From an uncultured Eubacteriales bacterium (GTDB lineage: Bacteria; Bacillota; Clostridia; Oscillospirales; Acutalibacteraceae): a stretch of 37,652 nucleotides of DNA. The stretch spans positions 1 through 37,652 of the forward strand of contig ONIC01000026.1 of the NCBI GenBank assembly GCA_900317815.1, in the 5' to 3' direction. Under the pieces are notes generated by a model. The model did no database searches, was not told where the DNA came from, and was given only the letters and a program-made list of their open reading frames with translations. The translations under genes were made by a program, and so were the position numbers. Numbering within the stretch: the stretch's first letter is position 1; each line of letters begins with the position of its first letter. Of the stretch, positions 24,274 through 31,300 are shown in pieces.

Positions 24274-26388
24274 TCACTTTACGCTGTAGAGCATCTGACC
24301 GTAAGATGCGTAGGGCCAGTGCTTTGCGTCCATAGACATTTCCATCTCGTCGGCAGGGATCCTTGCTTCCTGCATTGCGGGGAACACCTCGTCTGCATAG
24401 AAGTCTGCAAGCTCCTGAACGCCCTTGATATCGGCAGCCTTGAGCAGGAGAGAATCGAGCTTGTCGATCCTCTTGGAAAAGCAGAGCTGGAGTTTGGAAA
24501 GCTTGCTTGCAAGCTCGATCTCAAGCTCCGAGGTGATCTCTGCGGAAAGCGCCTTCTTTGCGCTTGCAGTCTCTACAAGCTCCTTGACAAAGCTCGAAAC
24601 TGCGGGAATGATATCCTTACGCGCCATATCGATCATCGTGAGTGCCTCGATGTTGATAGTCTTGCTGTAGTTTTCGAGAAGGATCTCGGCTCTTGCATGA
24701 AGCTCCAGCTCGCTGTAGATCCTGTGTTTCTTGAACATTGCGATGTTTTTCTCGTCGCAGTAGTGAGCGAGAGCGGCGGGAGTCGTGCGAAGGTTGAGAA
24801 GTCCTCTGTGTTCGGCCTCTGTCACCCACTCGGGAGCGTAGTTGTTGCCGTTGAAGATGATCCTCTTATGATTGCGGTATGTGTTCTTAACGATATCGAG
24901 GACAGCCGCGTCAACGTCGTCTGCCTTTTCGAGGATATCCGCGAACTGGGAGAGCGACTCTGCGACCATAGTATTTATCATAATGTTCGGGCAGGCAATG
25001 TTGTCGTTGGAGCCGAGCATACGGAACTCAAACTTGTTGCCTGTGAATGCAAAAGGAGAAGTTCTGTTTCTGTCGGAGGTATCCTTCTTGAAATCGGGAA
25101 GTACCGTAACGCCCGTCTCAAGCAGCTCGCGGTGATCGCCCTCTGCGTAATCCTTGCCGTAAGCAACGCTTTCGAGGACCTCTTCGAGATCGCTGCCGAT
25201 AAACATGGAAACGATAGCGGGAGGAGCCTCGTTGGCTCCGAGACGGTGATCGTTGCCTGCGGAAGCCGCCGATATTCTGAGAAGATCCTGATTTTCGTCA
25301 ACAGCCTTGATAACGGCTGCAAGGAAAAGCAGGAAACGCTTGTTATTGATCGGATCCTTTCCGGGATTGAGGAAATTCTGACCGTCGCTCGAGCCGATAG
25401 ACCAGTTGTTGTGCTTGCCCGAGCCGTTTACGCCCGCAAACGGCTTCTCGTGGAGCAGACACTCCATTCCGTGGCGGTTCGCTATACGCTTCATCATTTC
25501 CATTGTGAGCTGGTTGTGGTCGGTAGCGAGGTTCGACGTTGTAAAAATCGGAGCAAGCTCGTGCTGAGCGGGAGCGACCTCGTTGTGCTTCGTCTTGGCA
25601 TAAATGCCGAGCTTCCAGAGCTCAACGTCAAGGTCCTTCATAAAGCCCGAGACCTTATCCTTGATCTTTCCGAAGTAGTGATCCTCAAGCTCCTGACCCT
25701 TTGGGGCGCGCGCACCGTAGAGCGTTCTGCCCGTATATGTGAGGTCCTTTCTCGAATCGAACATCTCCTTGTCGATAAGGAAATATTCCTGCTCGGGGCC
25801 TACAGTCGTTGTGACCTTGGTAGTTGTTGTGTCGCCCATTGCGCGAAGGACTCTGAGAGCTTCCCTGCCGATAGCCTCCATAGAGCGAAGAAGCGGAGTC
25901 TTCTTGTCGAGAACATCACCCGTGTAGGAACAGAAAGCAGTCGGGATACACAGTGAGCCGTCCTTGATGAAAGCATAGGAAGTCGGATCCCATGTAGTAT
26001 ACCCTCTCGCCTCGAATGTCGCGCGGATACCGCCCGAGGGGAACGAAGAAGCATCAGGCTCGCCCTTGATAAGTTCCTTGCCCGAAAATTCCATGATAAC
26101 GGTGCCGTCGTCGTTCGGGTTTATAAAGCTGTCGTGCTTCTCGGCTGTTACGCCCGTCATAGGCTGGAACCAATGCGTATAATGAGTGCAGCCGTGCTCG
26201 ACCGCCCAGTCCTTCATAGCATTTGCAACGATATTCGCAACGTTGATATCGAGCGGCTTATCCTCCTGGATCGTCTTCTTGAGAGCCTTGTACGTCTGCT
26301 TGGGAAGACGCTCTTTCATAGTCCTGTCGTCAAAGACAAGACTGCCGAACATTTCGGGTACGTTGATCATGTTTGATCTGCTTTCCAT
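24274..26388 (-). CDS. glnN: type III glutamine synthetase (GSIII)
   Basis: ATP-dependent ligation of ammonia to glutamate, the main ammonia-assimilation enzyme in many Ruminococcus and Bacteroides. 704 residues, the size of GSIII (types I and II are about 450 and 350). The N-terminal GSIII region includes [20 protein letters not shown]. The catalytic core has [50 protein letters not shown] and the metal/substrate region [17 protein letters not shown]. The GSIII-specific helical C-terminus follows. GGAGG lies nine bases before the ATG. Monocistronic with its own promoter, a leader that can form an intrinsic terminator, and a downstream terminator. Confidence 0.98.
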   Translation of the reverse strand: MESRSNMINVPEMFGSLVFDDRTMKERLPKQTYKALKKTIQEDKPLDINVANIVANAMKDWAVEHGCTHYTHWFQPMTGVTAEKHDSFINPNDDGTVIMEFSGKELIKGEPDASSFPSGGIRATFEARGYTTWDPTSYAFIKDGSLCIPTAFCSYTGDVLDKKTPLLRSMEAIGREALRVLRAMGDTTTTKVTTTVGPEQEYFLIDKEMFDSRKDLTYTGRTLYGARAPKGQELEDHYFGKIKDKVSGFMKDLDVELWKLGIYAKTKHNEVAPAQHELAPIFTTSNLATDHNQLTMEMMKRIANRHGMECLLHEKPFAGVNGSGKHNNWSIGSSDGQNFLNPGKDPINNKRFLLFLAAVIKAVDENQDLLRISAASAGNDHRLGANEAPPAIVSMFIGSDLEEVLESVAYGKDYAEGDHRELLETGVTVLPDFKKDTSDRNRTSPFAFTGNKFEFRMLGSNDNIACPNIMINTMVAESLSQFADILEKADDVDAAVLDIVKNTYRNHKRIIFNGNNYAPEWVTEAEHRGLLNLRTTPAALAHYCDEKNIAMFKKHRIYSELELHARAEILLENYSKTINIEALTMIDMARKDIIPAVSSFVKELVETASAKKALSAEITSELEIELASKLSKLQLCFSKRIDKLDSLLLKAADIKGVQELADFYADEVFPAMQEARIPADEMEMSMDAKHWPYASYGQMLYSVK

Positions 26389-26430
26389 AAATAGAACCTC
26401 CGATGAAAACTCCGTATTACGTATTCAATG

Positions 26431-26470
26431 AAAAAAGGGCGCTATGAATGCTCTACACATCCACAGCGCC
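26431..26470 (-). terminator. intrinsic terminator in the glnN leader (attenuator)
   Basis: In minus-strand RNA the arms GGCGCUGUGGAUG (26458-26470) and CAUUCAUAGCGCC (26438-26450) pair at all 13 positions (three G-U) around a 7-base loop, followed by CUUUUUU (26431-26437). It lies between the glnN promoter and its start codon, so it would stop transcription before the gene unless prevented. Confidence 0.85.
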
Positions 26471-26478
26471 TTTGCTGT
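26463..26478 (-). promoter_or_regulatory. alternative hairpin in the glnN leader (candidate antiterminator)
   Basis: ACAGC (26474-26478), hexaloop AAAGGC, GCUGU (26463-26467). It uses eight bases of the terminator's 5' arm, so the two structures exclude each other. The hexaloop has A at position 1 and G at position 4, the feature of RNA hairpins bound by ANTAR-domain antiterminators. A second hexaloop hairpin was not found. Confidence 0.5.
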
Positions 26479-26491
26479 TCTTTACACGATT

Positions 26492-26520
26492 ATTATATTC
26501 CGATTTCCCGGATTCGTCAA
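26492..26520 (-). promoter_or_regulatory. glnN promoter
   Basis: Minus strand TTGACG (26515-26520), 17-base spacer, TATAAT (26492-26497); predicted start near 26485, giving a leader of about 97 bases. Confidence 0.8.
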
Positions 26521-26610
26521 TGGTCAATTTTCGACAAAGAATTTCTAACAGAATGACGTGATTTTTACGTTTCAACGGCGAACCGAGCGTCATAATTCTT
26601 CATTCCCCTA

Positions 26611-26639
26611 TTGACAATCGCATGATACTTTGCTATAAT
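26611..26639 (+). promoter_or_regulatory. promoter of the ArsR-ATPase operon
   Basis: Consensus TTGACA (26611-26616), 17-base spacer, TATAAT (26634-26639), divergent from glnN. Confidence 0.9.
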
Positions 26640-26640
26640 G

Positions 26641-26662
26641 TAGTTGAACAGTTGCTCAACTA
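26641..26662 (+). promoter_or_regulatory. ArsR/SmtB-type operator
   Basis: TAGTTGAACA-GT-TGCTCAACTA is a near-perfect 10-2-10 palindrome (nine of ten pairs) immediately after the -10, with the TGAACA...TGCTCA core typical of SmtB/CadC-family operators. Bound repressor would block the start site; metal would release it. Confidence 0.8.
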
Positions 26663-26685
26663 ATACAAAAAAGGAGTGATCCTGT

Positions 26686-27048
26686 ATGAGTACGAATGAA
26701 AACGGAGCTGTGTGCAGCTCGGAAGTCGTTCATGAAGATGTCATTGAAGATACAAGAAAAAAAATGCTCGGCAAAGACGTTTACATAGATCTTGCGTCAC
26801 TGTTCAAACTGTTCGGTGACGGTACGCGCATTCAGATACTTCATGCTCTCGAGCAGAACGAAATGTGCGTCTGTGATATCGCAGAGCTTCTCGGACTGAC
26901 AAAATCGGCTGTATCTCATCAGTTAAAGGAGCTGAGACTTGCAAACCTCGTAAAATTCAGACGTGAGGCTCAGACGGTATACTACTCTCTCGCCGACTCT
27001 CACGTCAAGACGCTGATAGATATCGGACTTGAGCATCTTATGGAATAG
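26686..27048 (+). CDS. ArsR/SmtB-family metal-sensing repressor
   Basis: Winged-helix repressor, 120 residues, expected to release DNA on binding metal. The HTH is ELLGLTKSAVSHQLKELRLANLV. Two kinds of metal site are visible. The CVC motif in NEMCVCDIAELL plus an N-terminal Cys (residue 10) resembles the alpha-3N site of CadC. DSH-x10-HLME in the last helix matches the DxHx10HxxE alpha-5 zinc site. Cd, Pb or Zn are therefore the likely ligands. AAGGAGTGAT precedes the ATG. It is followed 50 bases later by the metal ATPase, the usual sensor-exporter pair, and the operator overlaps its own promoter. Confidence 0.95.
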   Translation: MSTNENGAVCSSEVVHEDVIEDTRKKMLGKDVYIDLASLFKLFGDGTRIQILHALEQNEMCVCDIAELLGLTKSAVSHQLKELRLANLVKFRREAQTVYYSLADSHVKTLIDIGLEHLME

Positions 27049-27098
27049 TATCTGCATCATTCCCCCGAGTATCATTTTTAAAGAAAGGCCGTGATCTT

Positions 27099-29639
27099 AT
27101 GAAGAAAAAGAAGACCGCGAAAAATACAGATATCCATGCAGTGAAGGCTGACGAACACGATCATCATCACGATGAGCACGAGCACCATCACGGTCACCAC
27201 CACGATGAGCATGAGCACCATCACGATCACCACCACGATGAGCACGAACACCATCACGATTACCGCCATGATGAGCATGAGCATCATCACGATCACCACC
27301 ATGATGAGCACGAACACCATCACGATCACCGCCATGATGAGCATGAGCACCATCACGATCACCACCACGATGAGCACGAACACCATTGCGGCTGTGAACA
27401 CGAACATGAGCACGGCGGCCACTGCTCATGCGATCACGACCACCACCACGAGGAGATAGAAGCACGTGCGCATAAAAGCACCGAGAACGCAGCGAAAGTT
27501 GCCGTTTTCCGCTTAGACGAGATAGACTGCCCGCACTGTGCGTCTCAGATCGAAAGCGAGCTTGAAAAGGTCAACGGTATCATGACGGCAGAAATAAATC
27601 TGATAAGCGGACAGCTCACTATCGGCGCAGACAGCTCTTACCGAGGCGATCTTTACAAGGAAGCCGTGCGTGCCGTAAAGCTTTACGAACCCGATGTTGA
27701 AGTGATCGACGAAGCGAACAAGACAGACAAAACAAAAAAGCCGTCCCTTATCAAAGCTCTGCGTTCGGAAAAGGCGACCGTAATACGCTTTACAGTCGGC
27801 GCCATACTTTATGCGATCGGCTTCGGTCTTGCGCTGACTCACTCTTTTCCTCTTGTTGCCTATCTTCCGATACTCATCGTATCATATATTATACTCGGCT
27901 TTGACGTCGTTTTCGACGCTGTCCGCAACATTTTCAGAGGACGTATTTTCGATGAAAAGTTCCTTATGACAGTTTCGACGATAGGCGCCTTTGCGATCGG
28001 GGAATATCCCGAAGCGGTCGCCGTTATGCTGTTCTACCAGATCGGTGAATTTTTCCAGAGCCTTGCTGTGAAGCGTTCCCGCAGATCCGTTTCCGAGCTT
28101 ATGGATATTCGCCCCGACAGCGCTAATGTCGTGCGGGGAAAAGAGACTCTGACGGTCTCCCCCGAAGACGTAAAGCTCGGCGAGACGATCGTAGTCCGCC
28201 CCGGAGAAAAGATCCCGCTTGACGGCGAGATCGTAAGCGGAGAGAGCAGGCTCGATATGCGCGCACTGACGGGCGAATCAGTACCGAAGAGCGTTCGCTG
28301 CGGTGACTCCGTTTTGTCGGGCTGCATCAATGAATCGGGCGTTATCGAGATAAAAGTCACAAAACGTTTCAGCGAATCTACCGCATCAAAGATACTCGAC
28401 CTCGTAGAGAATGCGGCAGGCCGCAAAGCTCCCACGGAAAATTTCATTTCTGTTTTCGCACGTTATTATACTCCGATCGTTGTTTTGCTTGCGCTGCTTC
28501 TTGCGGTAGTTCCGCCGCTGTTCTTCCACGGAGCGTGGGCACAGTGGGTACGCCGCTGCTTTGTATTCCTTGTAATATCGTGTCCGTGCGCTCTCGTGAT
28601 CTCTATCCCGTTGACATTCTTCAGCGGTATAGGCGCAGCATCGAGAAAAGGCGTGCTCGTCAAGGGCAGCAACTATCTCGAGGCGCTGAACTTTGTCGAT
28701 ACGGTCGTTTTCGATAAGACGGGAACTCTTACAAAGGGGGTATTCAAGGTCACCGAGATCCTGCCCGCAAACGGAGAGGACAAAGACGAGCTGCTTAAAA
28801 CTGCGGCGCTCGCAGAAAGTATGTCAAATCACCCGATCGCAAGATCGATCATCTCGGCATACGGCAAAGGCACAAAAAAGCCCGACTCTTACGAAGAGAT
28901 CGCAGGTCGGGGAGTGTGCGCAAAGTCGGGCGGGAAAGTCATTTATGCAGGAAGCTCCAAGCTGATGCGCGATCAGGGCATCTCGTTTACGGAACACAGC
29001 TTTGGCGGTACCGTTGTATACGTTGCTTCCGATAAAAAACATCTCGGCTGCATCGTGATCTCCGACGAGATAAAGGAAGGCAGCGCAGAGGCTGTCGGCG
29101 GATTGTCAAAGCTCGGTGTTTCAAGGACAGTTATGCTGACGGGAGACAACGAGCGAGCCGCAAAGGCTGCCGCAGAAAAGCTCGGTCTCACGGAATACCA
29201 CGGAGGGCTTCTTCCCGCAGACAAGGTCGAGCTTGTGGAAAAGCTGCTTGAAAGTGAAAACGGCGGCGGTAAGCTGGCGTTTGTGGGCGACGGTATCAAC
29301 GACGCTCCCGTACTTGCGCGAGCAGATGTGGGAATCGCAATGGGCGCTCTCGGCTCGGACGCTGCGATCGAGGCTGCCGATATTGTCCTGATGAACGACG
29401 ATCCTCGCGCGATCTGCGACGCAATTGAAGTTGCGAAGCACACAAAAAAGATCGTCACGCAAAATATCGTGATGGTACTTCTCGTAAAAATAGTAATACT
29501 GGCGCTCGGCGCATTCGGTATCGCGGGAATGTGGGAAGCCGTTTTCGGTGACGTCGGTATAATGATAATCGCCGTCCTCAACTCAATGCGGCGCCCGCAT
29601 CGGAGACTGTCGGGTAACGATCAGGCAGGGGAAGTTTAA
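27099..29639 (+). CDS. His-rich P1B-type heavy-metal ATPase (ZntA/CadA-like)
   Basis: Membrane pump that exports Zn/Cd/Pb-type ions using ATP. An N-terminal His/Asp/Glu-rich tail (to about residue 128) contains seven 11-residue repeats. An HMA domain follows with DCPHCASQ near residue 144. The P-type core has ALTGES (actuator), the transmembrane CPC motif (VISCPCALVISIPL, near 495) diagnostic of P1B pumps, the phosphorylated DKTGTLTKG (near 539), the HP of SNHPIARSI and GDGINDAPVL (near 729). The CPC plus later membrane region fits subgroup P1B-2. 846 residues, long because of the His tail. Co-transcribed with the ArsR-type sensor. The metal cannot be fixed from sequence alone. Confidence 0.96.
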   Translation: MKKKKTAKNTDIHAVKADEHDHHHDEHEHHHGHHHDEHEHHHDHHHDEHEHHHDYRHDEHEHHHDHHHDEHEHHHDHRHDEHEHHHDHHHDEHEHHCGCEHEHEHGGHCSCDHDHHHEEIEARAHKSTENAAKVAVFRLDEIDCPHCASQIESELEKVNGIMTAEINLISGQLTIGADSSYRGDLYKEAVRAVKLYEPDVEVIDEANKTDKTKKPSLIKALRSEKATVIRFTVGAILYAIGFGLALTHSFPLVAYLPILIVSYIILGFDVVFDAVRNIFRGRIFDEKFLMTVSTIGAFAIGEYPEAVAVMLFYQIGEFFQSLAVKRSRRSVSELMDIRPDSANVVRGKETLTVSPEDVKLGETIVVRPGEKIPLDGEIVSGESRLDMRALTGESVPKSVRCGDSVLSGCINESGVIEIKVTKRFSESTASKILDLVENAAGRKAPTENFISVFARYYTPIVVLLALLLAVVPPLFFHGAWAQWVRRCFVFLVISCPCALVISIPLTFFSGIGAASRKGVLVKGSNYLEALNFVDTVVFDKTGTLTKGVFKVTEILPANGEDKDELLKTAALAESMSNHPIARSIISAYGKGTKKPDSYEEIAGRGVCAKSGGKVIYAGSSKLMRDQGISFTEHSFGGTVVYVASDKKHLGCIVISDEIKEGSAEAVGGLSKLGVSRTVMLTGDNERAAKAAAEKLGLTEYHGGLLPADKVELVEKLLESENGGGKLAFVGDGINDAPVLARADVGIAMGALGSDAAIEAADIVLMNDDPRAICDAIEVAKHTKKIVTQNIVMVLLVKIVILALGAFGIAGMWEAVFGDVGIMIIAVLNSMRRPHRRLSGNDQAGEV
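27162..27392 (+). repeat. 33-bp coding tandem repeat, seven units
   Basis: Seven consecutive 33-bp units encode 11-residue blocks of the form HHHDEHEHHHD in the ATPase N-terminus, with about 45 histidines in total. Units 4 and 6 share CGC-for-CAC changes (YRH, HRH), suggesting duplication of a 66-bp pair. The unit number is likely to vary between strains. Confidence 0.95.
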
Positions 29640-29640
29640 C

Positions 29641-29992
29641 ACACTTTTATATGGGATCCGCAAAGCAGCCGCTTTGCGTCTTGCGCGGGGGAAGTTTCAG
29701 ACAGGCAAAGCCATATTCCCGCGAGCGGAAGAAACAGAGGGCTGCTTGATCGCTGCCGTCCTGCTTTTGTTCCGCTCGCGGGACTAACGAATAAATGTCA
29801 CAACCCGACAGCGCGCTTATGTTTCGCTCGGCTTTTGGGTTTCGCGCGCGGCGGTAAATTGACGTATAACAAAAACTCCCTGCGCGGACCATATAAAAAA
29901 ATAAAAAGCTGTCAAGCGGCGGTATTGTGTGAGTGAGAGCGGGTTCTGATGATTGGGACAGCGTATGCGGCAGATATCGGTAAAGTGTGAGT
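29641..29992. other. 352-bp non-coding stretch with long inverted repeats
   Basis: No credible gene. It holds a small hairpin GCAAAGC-AGCC-GCTTTGC (29661-29678) and a perfect 14-bp inverted repeat TCCCGCGAGCGGAA (29717-29730) / TTCCGCTCGCGGGA (29770-29783) with a 39-base loop. The phrase GGGGAAGTTT occurs both at the ATPase stop (29629) and at about 29688, suggesting a short duplication or insertion. An 81-codon minus-strand frame covers the region but follows the palindromes and looks spurious. It is probably a degraded or dispersed repeat element. Confidence 0.5.
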
Positions 29993-30252
29993 GCGGCACT
30001 AAAGGTAATGCATACGATAAACTAAGTTCGCGTATGTGTCAGCGGACACTGCCCGCCGCGGCACTAAAGGTAATGCATACGATAAACTAAGTTCGCGTAA
30101 TTGTCAGCGGGCACTGCCCGCCGCGGCACTAAAGGTAAGGCATATAATAACCTGAGTTCGCGTAATTGTCAGCGGACACTGTCCGCCGCGGCACTAAAGG
30201 TAAGGCATACGATAAACTAAGTTCGCGTAATTGTCAGCGGGCACTGCCCGCC
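29993..30252 (-). repeat. hairpin repeat cluster 2 (four 65-bp units)
   Basis: Four head-to-tail units of exactly 65 bp starting at 29993, 30058, 30123 and 30188: GCGGCACTAAAGGTAATGC, ATACGATAAACTAAGTTCGC, GTAATTGTCAGCGGGCACTG and CCCGCC. They are the reverse complement of the 65-bp units in cluster 1, hence strand minus relative to that cluster. The cluster ends 12 bases before the smpB -35. Confidence 0.95.
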
Positions 30253-30264
30253 CGCAAATTTATC

Positions 30265-30293
30265 TTGACAAACGGGCGCAGGTGTGTTATTAT
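30265..30293 (+). promoter_or_regulatory. smpB-ssrA promoter
   Basis: TTGACA (30265-30270), 17-base spacer, TATTAT (30288-30293). No second promoter is evident before the tmRNA, so both are likely transcribed together. Confidence 0.8.
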
Positions 30294-30327
30294 AAAATAC
30301 CACAGAAAAAGAAGGAGCGTGAGCGCT

Positions 30328-30798
30328 ATGGCTCAGGTGCAGAAAGACACACGAACAATTGCACAGAACAAGAAAGCGCATCACGAGTACTTCGTGCTTG
30401 AGAGCTTTGAGGCAGGTATTGAGCTTTGCGGAACGGAAGTCAAATCCGTGCGCGCAGGGCGTGTAAACCTCAAGGACAGCTGGTGCTCGATCGTCGGCGG
30501 CGAGATCTTCGTCAACGGAATGCACATCAGCCCATACGAGCAGGGAAACATTTTCAATAAAGACCCGCTCAGAGTACGCAGACTGCTTATGCACAAGCGC
30601 GAGATCAACCGCCTGTACGGTCACTTAAAGCAGGACGGCGTGTCTATAATCCCGCTGTCACTCTATTTCAAGGGCAGCCGCGTCAAAATGTCGGTCGGTC
30701 TCTGCAAGGGTAAAAAGCTCTACGACAAGCGCGCCGATATGGCGGAACGCTCCGCCAAGCGTGACATCGAACGCACGATCAAAGAGCAAAACAGATAA
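30328..30798 (+). CDS. smpB: SsrA-binding protein SmpB
   Basis: Binds tmRNA and brings it to stalled ribosomes for trans-translation. 156 residues with family landmarks: [31 protein letters not shown] at the N-terminus, [13 protein letters not shown] in the middle, and the C-terminal Lys/Arg-rich tail ([20 protein letters not shown]) that mimics mRNA in the decoding centre. The open frame runs 54 codons further upstream through the tandem repeats, but AAGGAG at 30312 and conservation fix the start at 30328. The tmRNA gene begins six bases after its stop. Confidence 0.98.
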   Translation: MAQVQKDTRTIAQNKKAHHEYFVLESFEAGIELCGTEVKSVRAGRVNLKDSWCSIVGGEIFVNGMHISPYEQGNIFNKDPLRVRRLLMHKREINRLYGHLKQDGVSIIPLSLYFKGSRVKMSVGLCKGKKLYDKRADMAERSAKRDIERTIKEQNR

Positions 30799-30803
30799 CA
30801 CAC

Positions 30804-31149
30804 GGGGGTGTAAAGGCTTCGACGGGGACTGCAAACCCCGGTAAGCGAGCAGCGGCGCGGAACCGCTTTAAAAGCCGCAACTTAAAAACAAACGACAACG
30901 ATACAGTTGCATTAGCAGCCTAAGCGCTGCTCGTCCTGCCCGTGAGTACCGCGGCTCGGGTAAGGGCGTCACTCAGCGGTGAACGCAAATGGGTACACTC
31001 CTTTAACCCGTCTGTGTATTAAAGGATACCAAGCATTGAAGCCTGTCGCAGGGCGGCAATGCGAGGGAATTTCAAAACAGCGACTACGCTCGTAGAAAGC
31101 CTCGGCAAACGGTTTTCGGACAGGGGTTCGATTCCCCTCACCTCCACCA
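30804..31149 (+). ncRNA. ssrA: transfer-messenger RNA
   Basis: 346-base tmRNA that rescues stalled ribosomes and tags the nascent peptide. The acceptor stem GGGGGTG pairs with CACCTCC before an encoded ACCA end. The 5' tRNA-like part has TAAAGGCTTCGAC; the 3' part has the T-arm GGTTCGATTCCCC. The tag reading frame ends ...TNDNDTVALAA then TAA (30920-30922), with the ALAA proteolysis signal; the exact resume codon is not certain (likely two to four codons before TND). Pseudoknot-forming segments lie on both sides. Adjacent to smpB, its protein partner. Confidence 0.97.
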
Positions 31150-31153
31150 CAAA

Positions 31154-31179
31154 AGCCCCGACACTAATGTGCCGGGGCT
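31154..31179 (+). terminator. hairpin after ssrA
   Basis: AGCCCCG-A-CAC, loop TAAT, GTG-C-CGGGGCT: a strong stem five bases after the tmRNA 3' end. The T-tract is poor (CAATTAATAG), so it may protect or process the 3' end rather than terminate efficiently. Confidence 0.55.
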
Positions 31180-31183
31180 CAAT

Positions 31184-31240
31184 TAATAGTGAATAATATC
31201 GTAAACGCCTTCGGCGCACACTCCACACTCCAAGCTCCAC
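31184..31240. repeat. composite intergenic repeat, short copy 5
   Basis: AGTGAATAATATCGTAAACG, CCTTCGGCG and CACACTCCACACTCC: the same parts as copy 1 (GTGAATAAT, TTCGGAAACGC, CACACTCCACACT) in the same order when copy 1 is read on the minus strand, but without the GGAG hairpin. Here it is oriented along the plus strand, after ssrA. Confidence 0.6.
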
Positions 31241-31242
31241 AA

Positions 31243-31280
31243 AAAAGGTCTCCCCTTCATCTCGAAAGGGAGACCTTTTT
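31243..31280. terminator. bidirectional terminator
   Basis: AAAAGGTCTCCC (31243-31254) pairs with GGGAGACCTTTT (31268-31279); A-run and T-run on the two sides. It ends malQ-glgP on the minus strand and any read-through from ssrA on the plus strand. Confidence 0.9.
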
Positions 31281-31300
31281 ATTTATATATTCCGCGAAAA

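Noticed and set aside
24187..25956. 589-codon plus-strand frame opposite glnN
   Set aside because: It lies wholly antisense to the certain glnN gene; its composition reflects glnN codon bias and it has no ribosome site or recognisable domain.
29647..29892. 81-codon minus-strand ORF after the metal ATPase
   Set aside because: It spans the long inverted repeat and lacks a ribosome site; more likely part of a repeat element.
29993..30252. Tandem 65-bp units as a CRISPR array
   Set aside because: The whole unit is conserved, with no unique spacers, and no cas genes are present.
30166..30327. 54-codon N-terminal extension of SmpB
   Set aside because: It translates the tandem hairpin repeats and crosses the promoter; the ribosome site and family start are at 30328.
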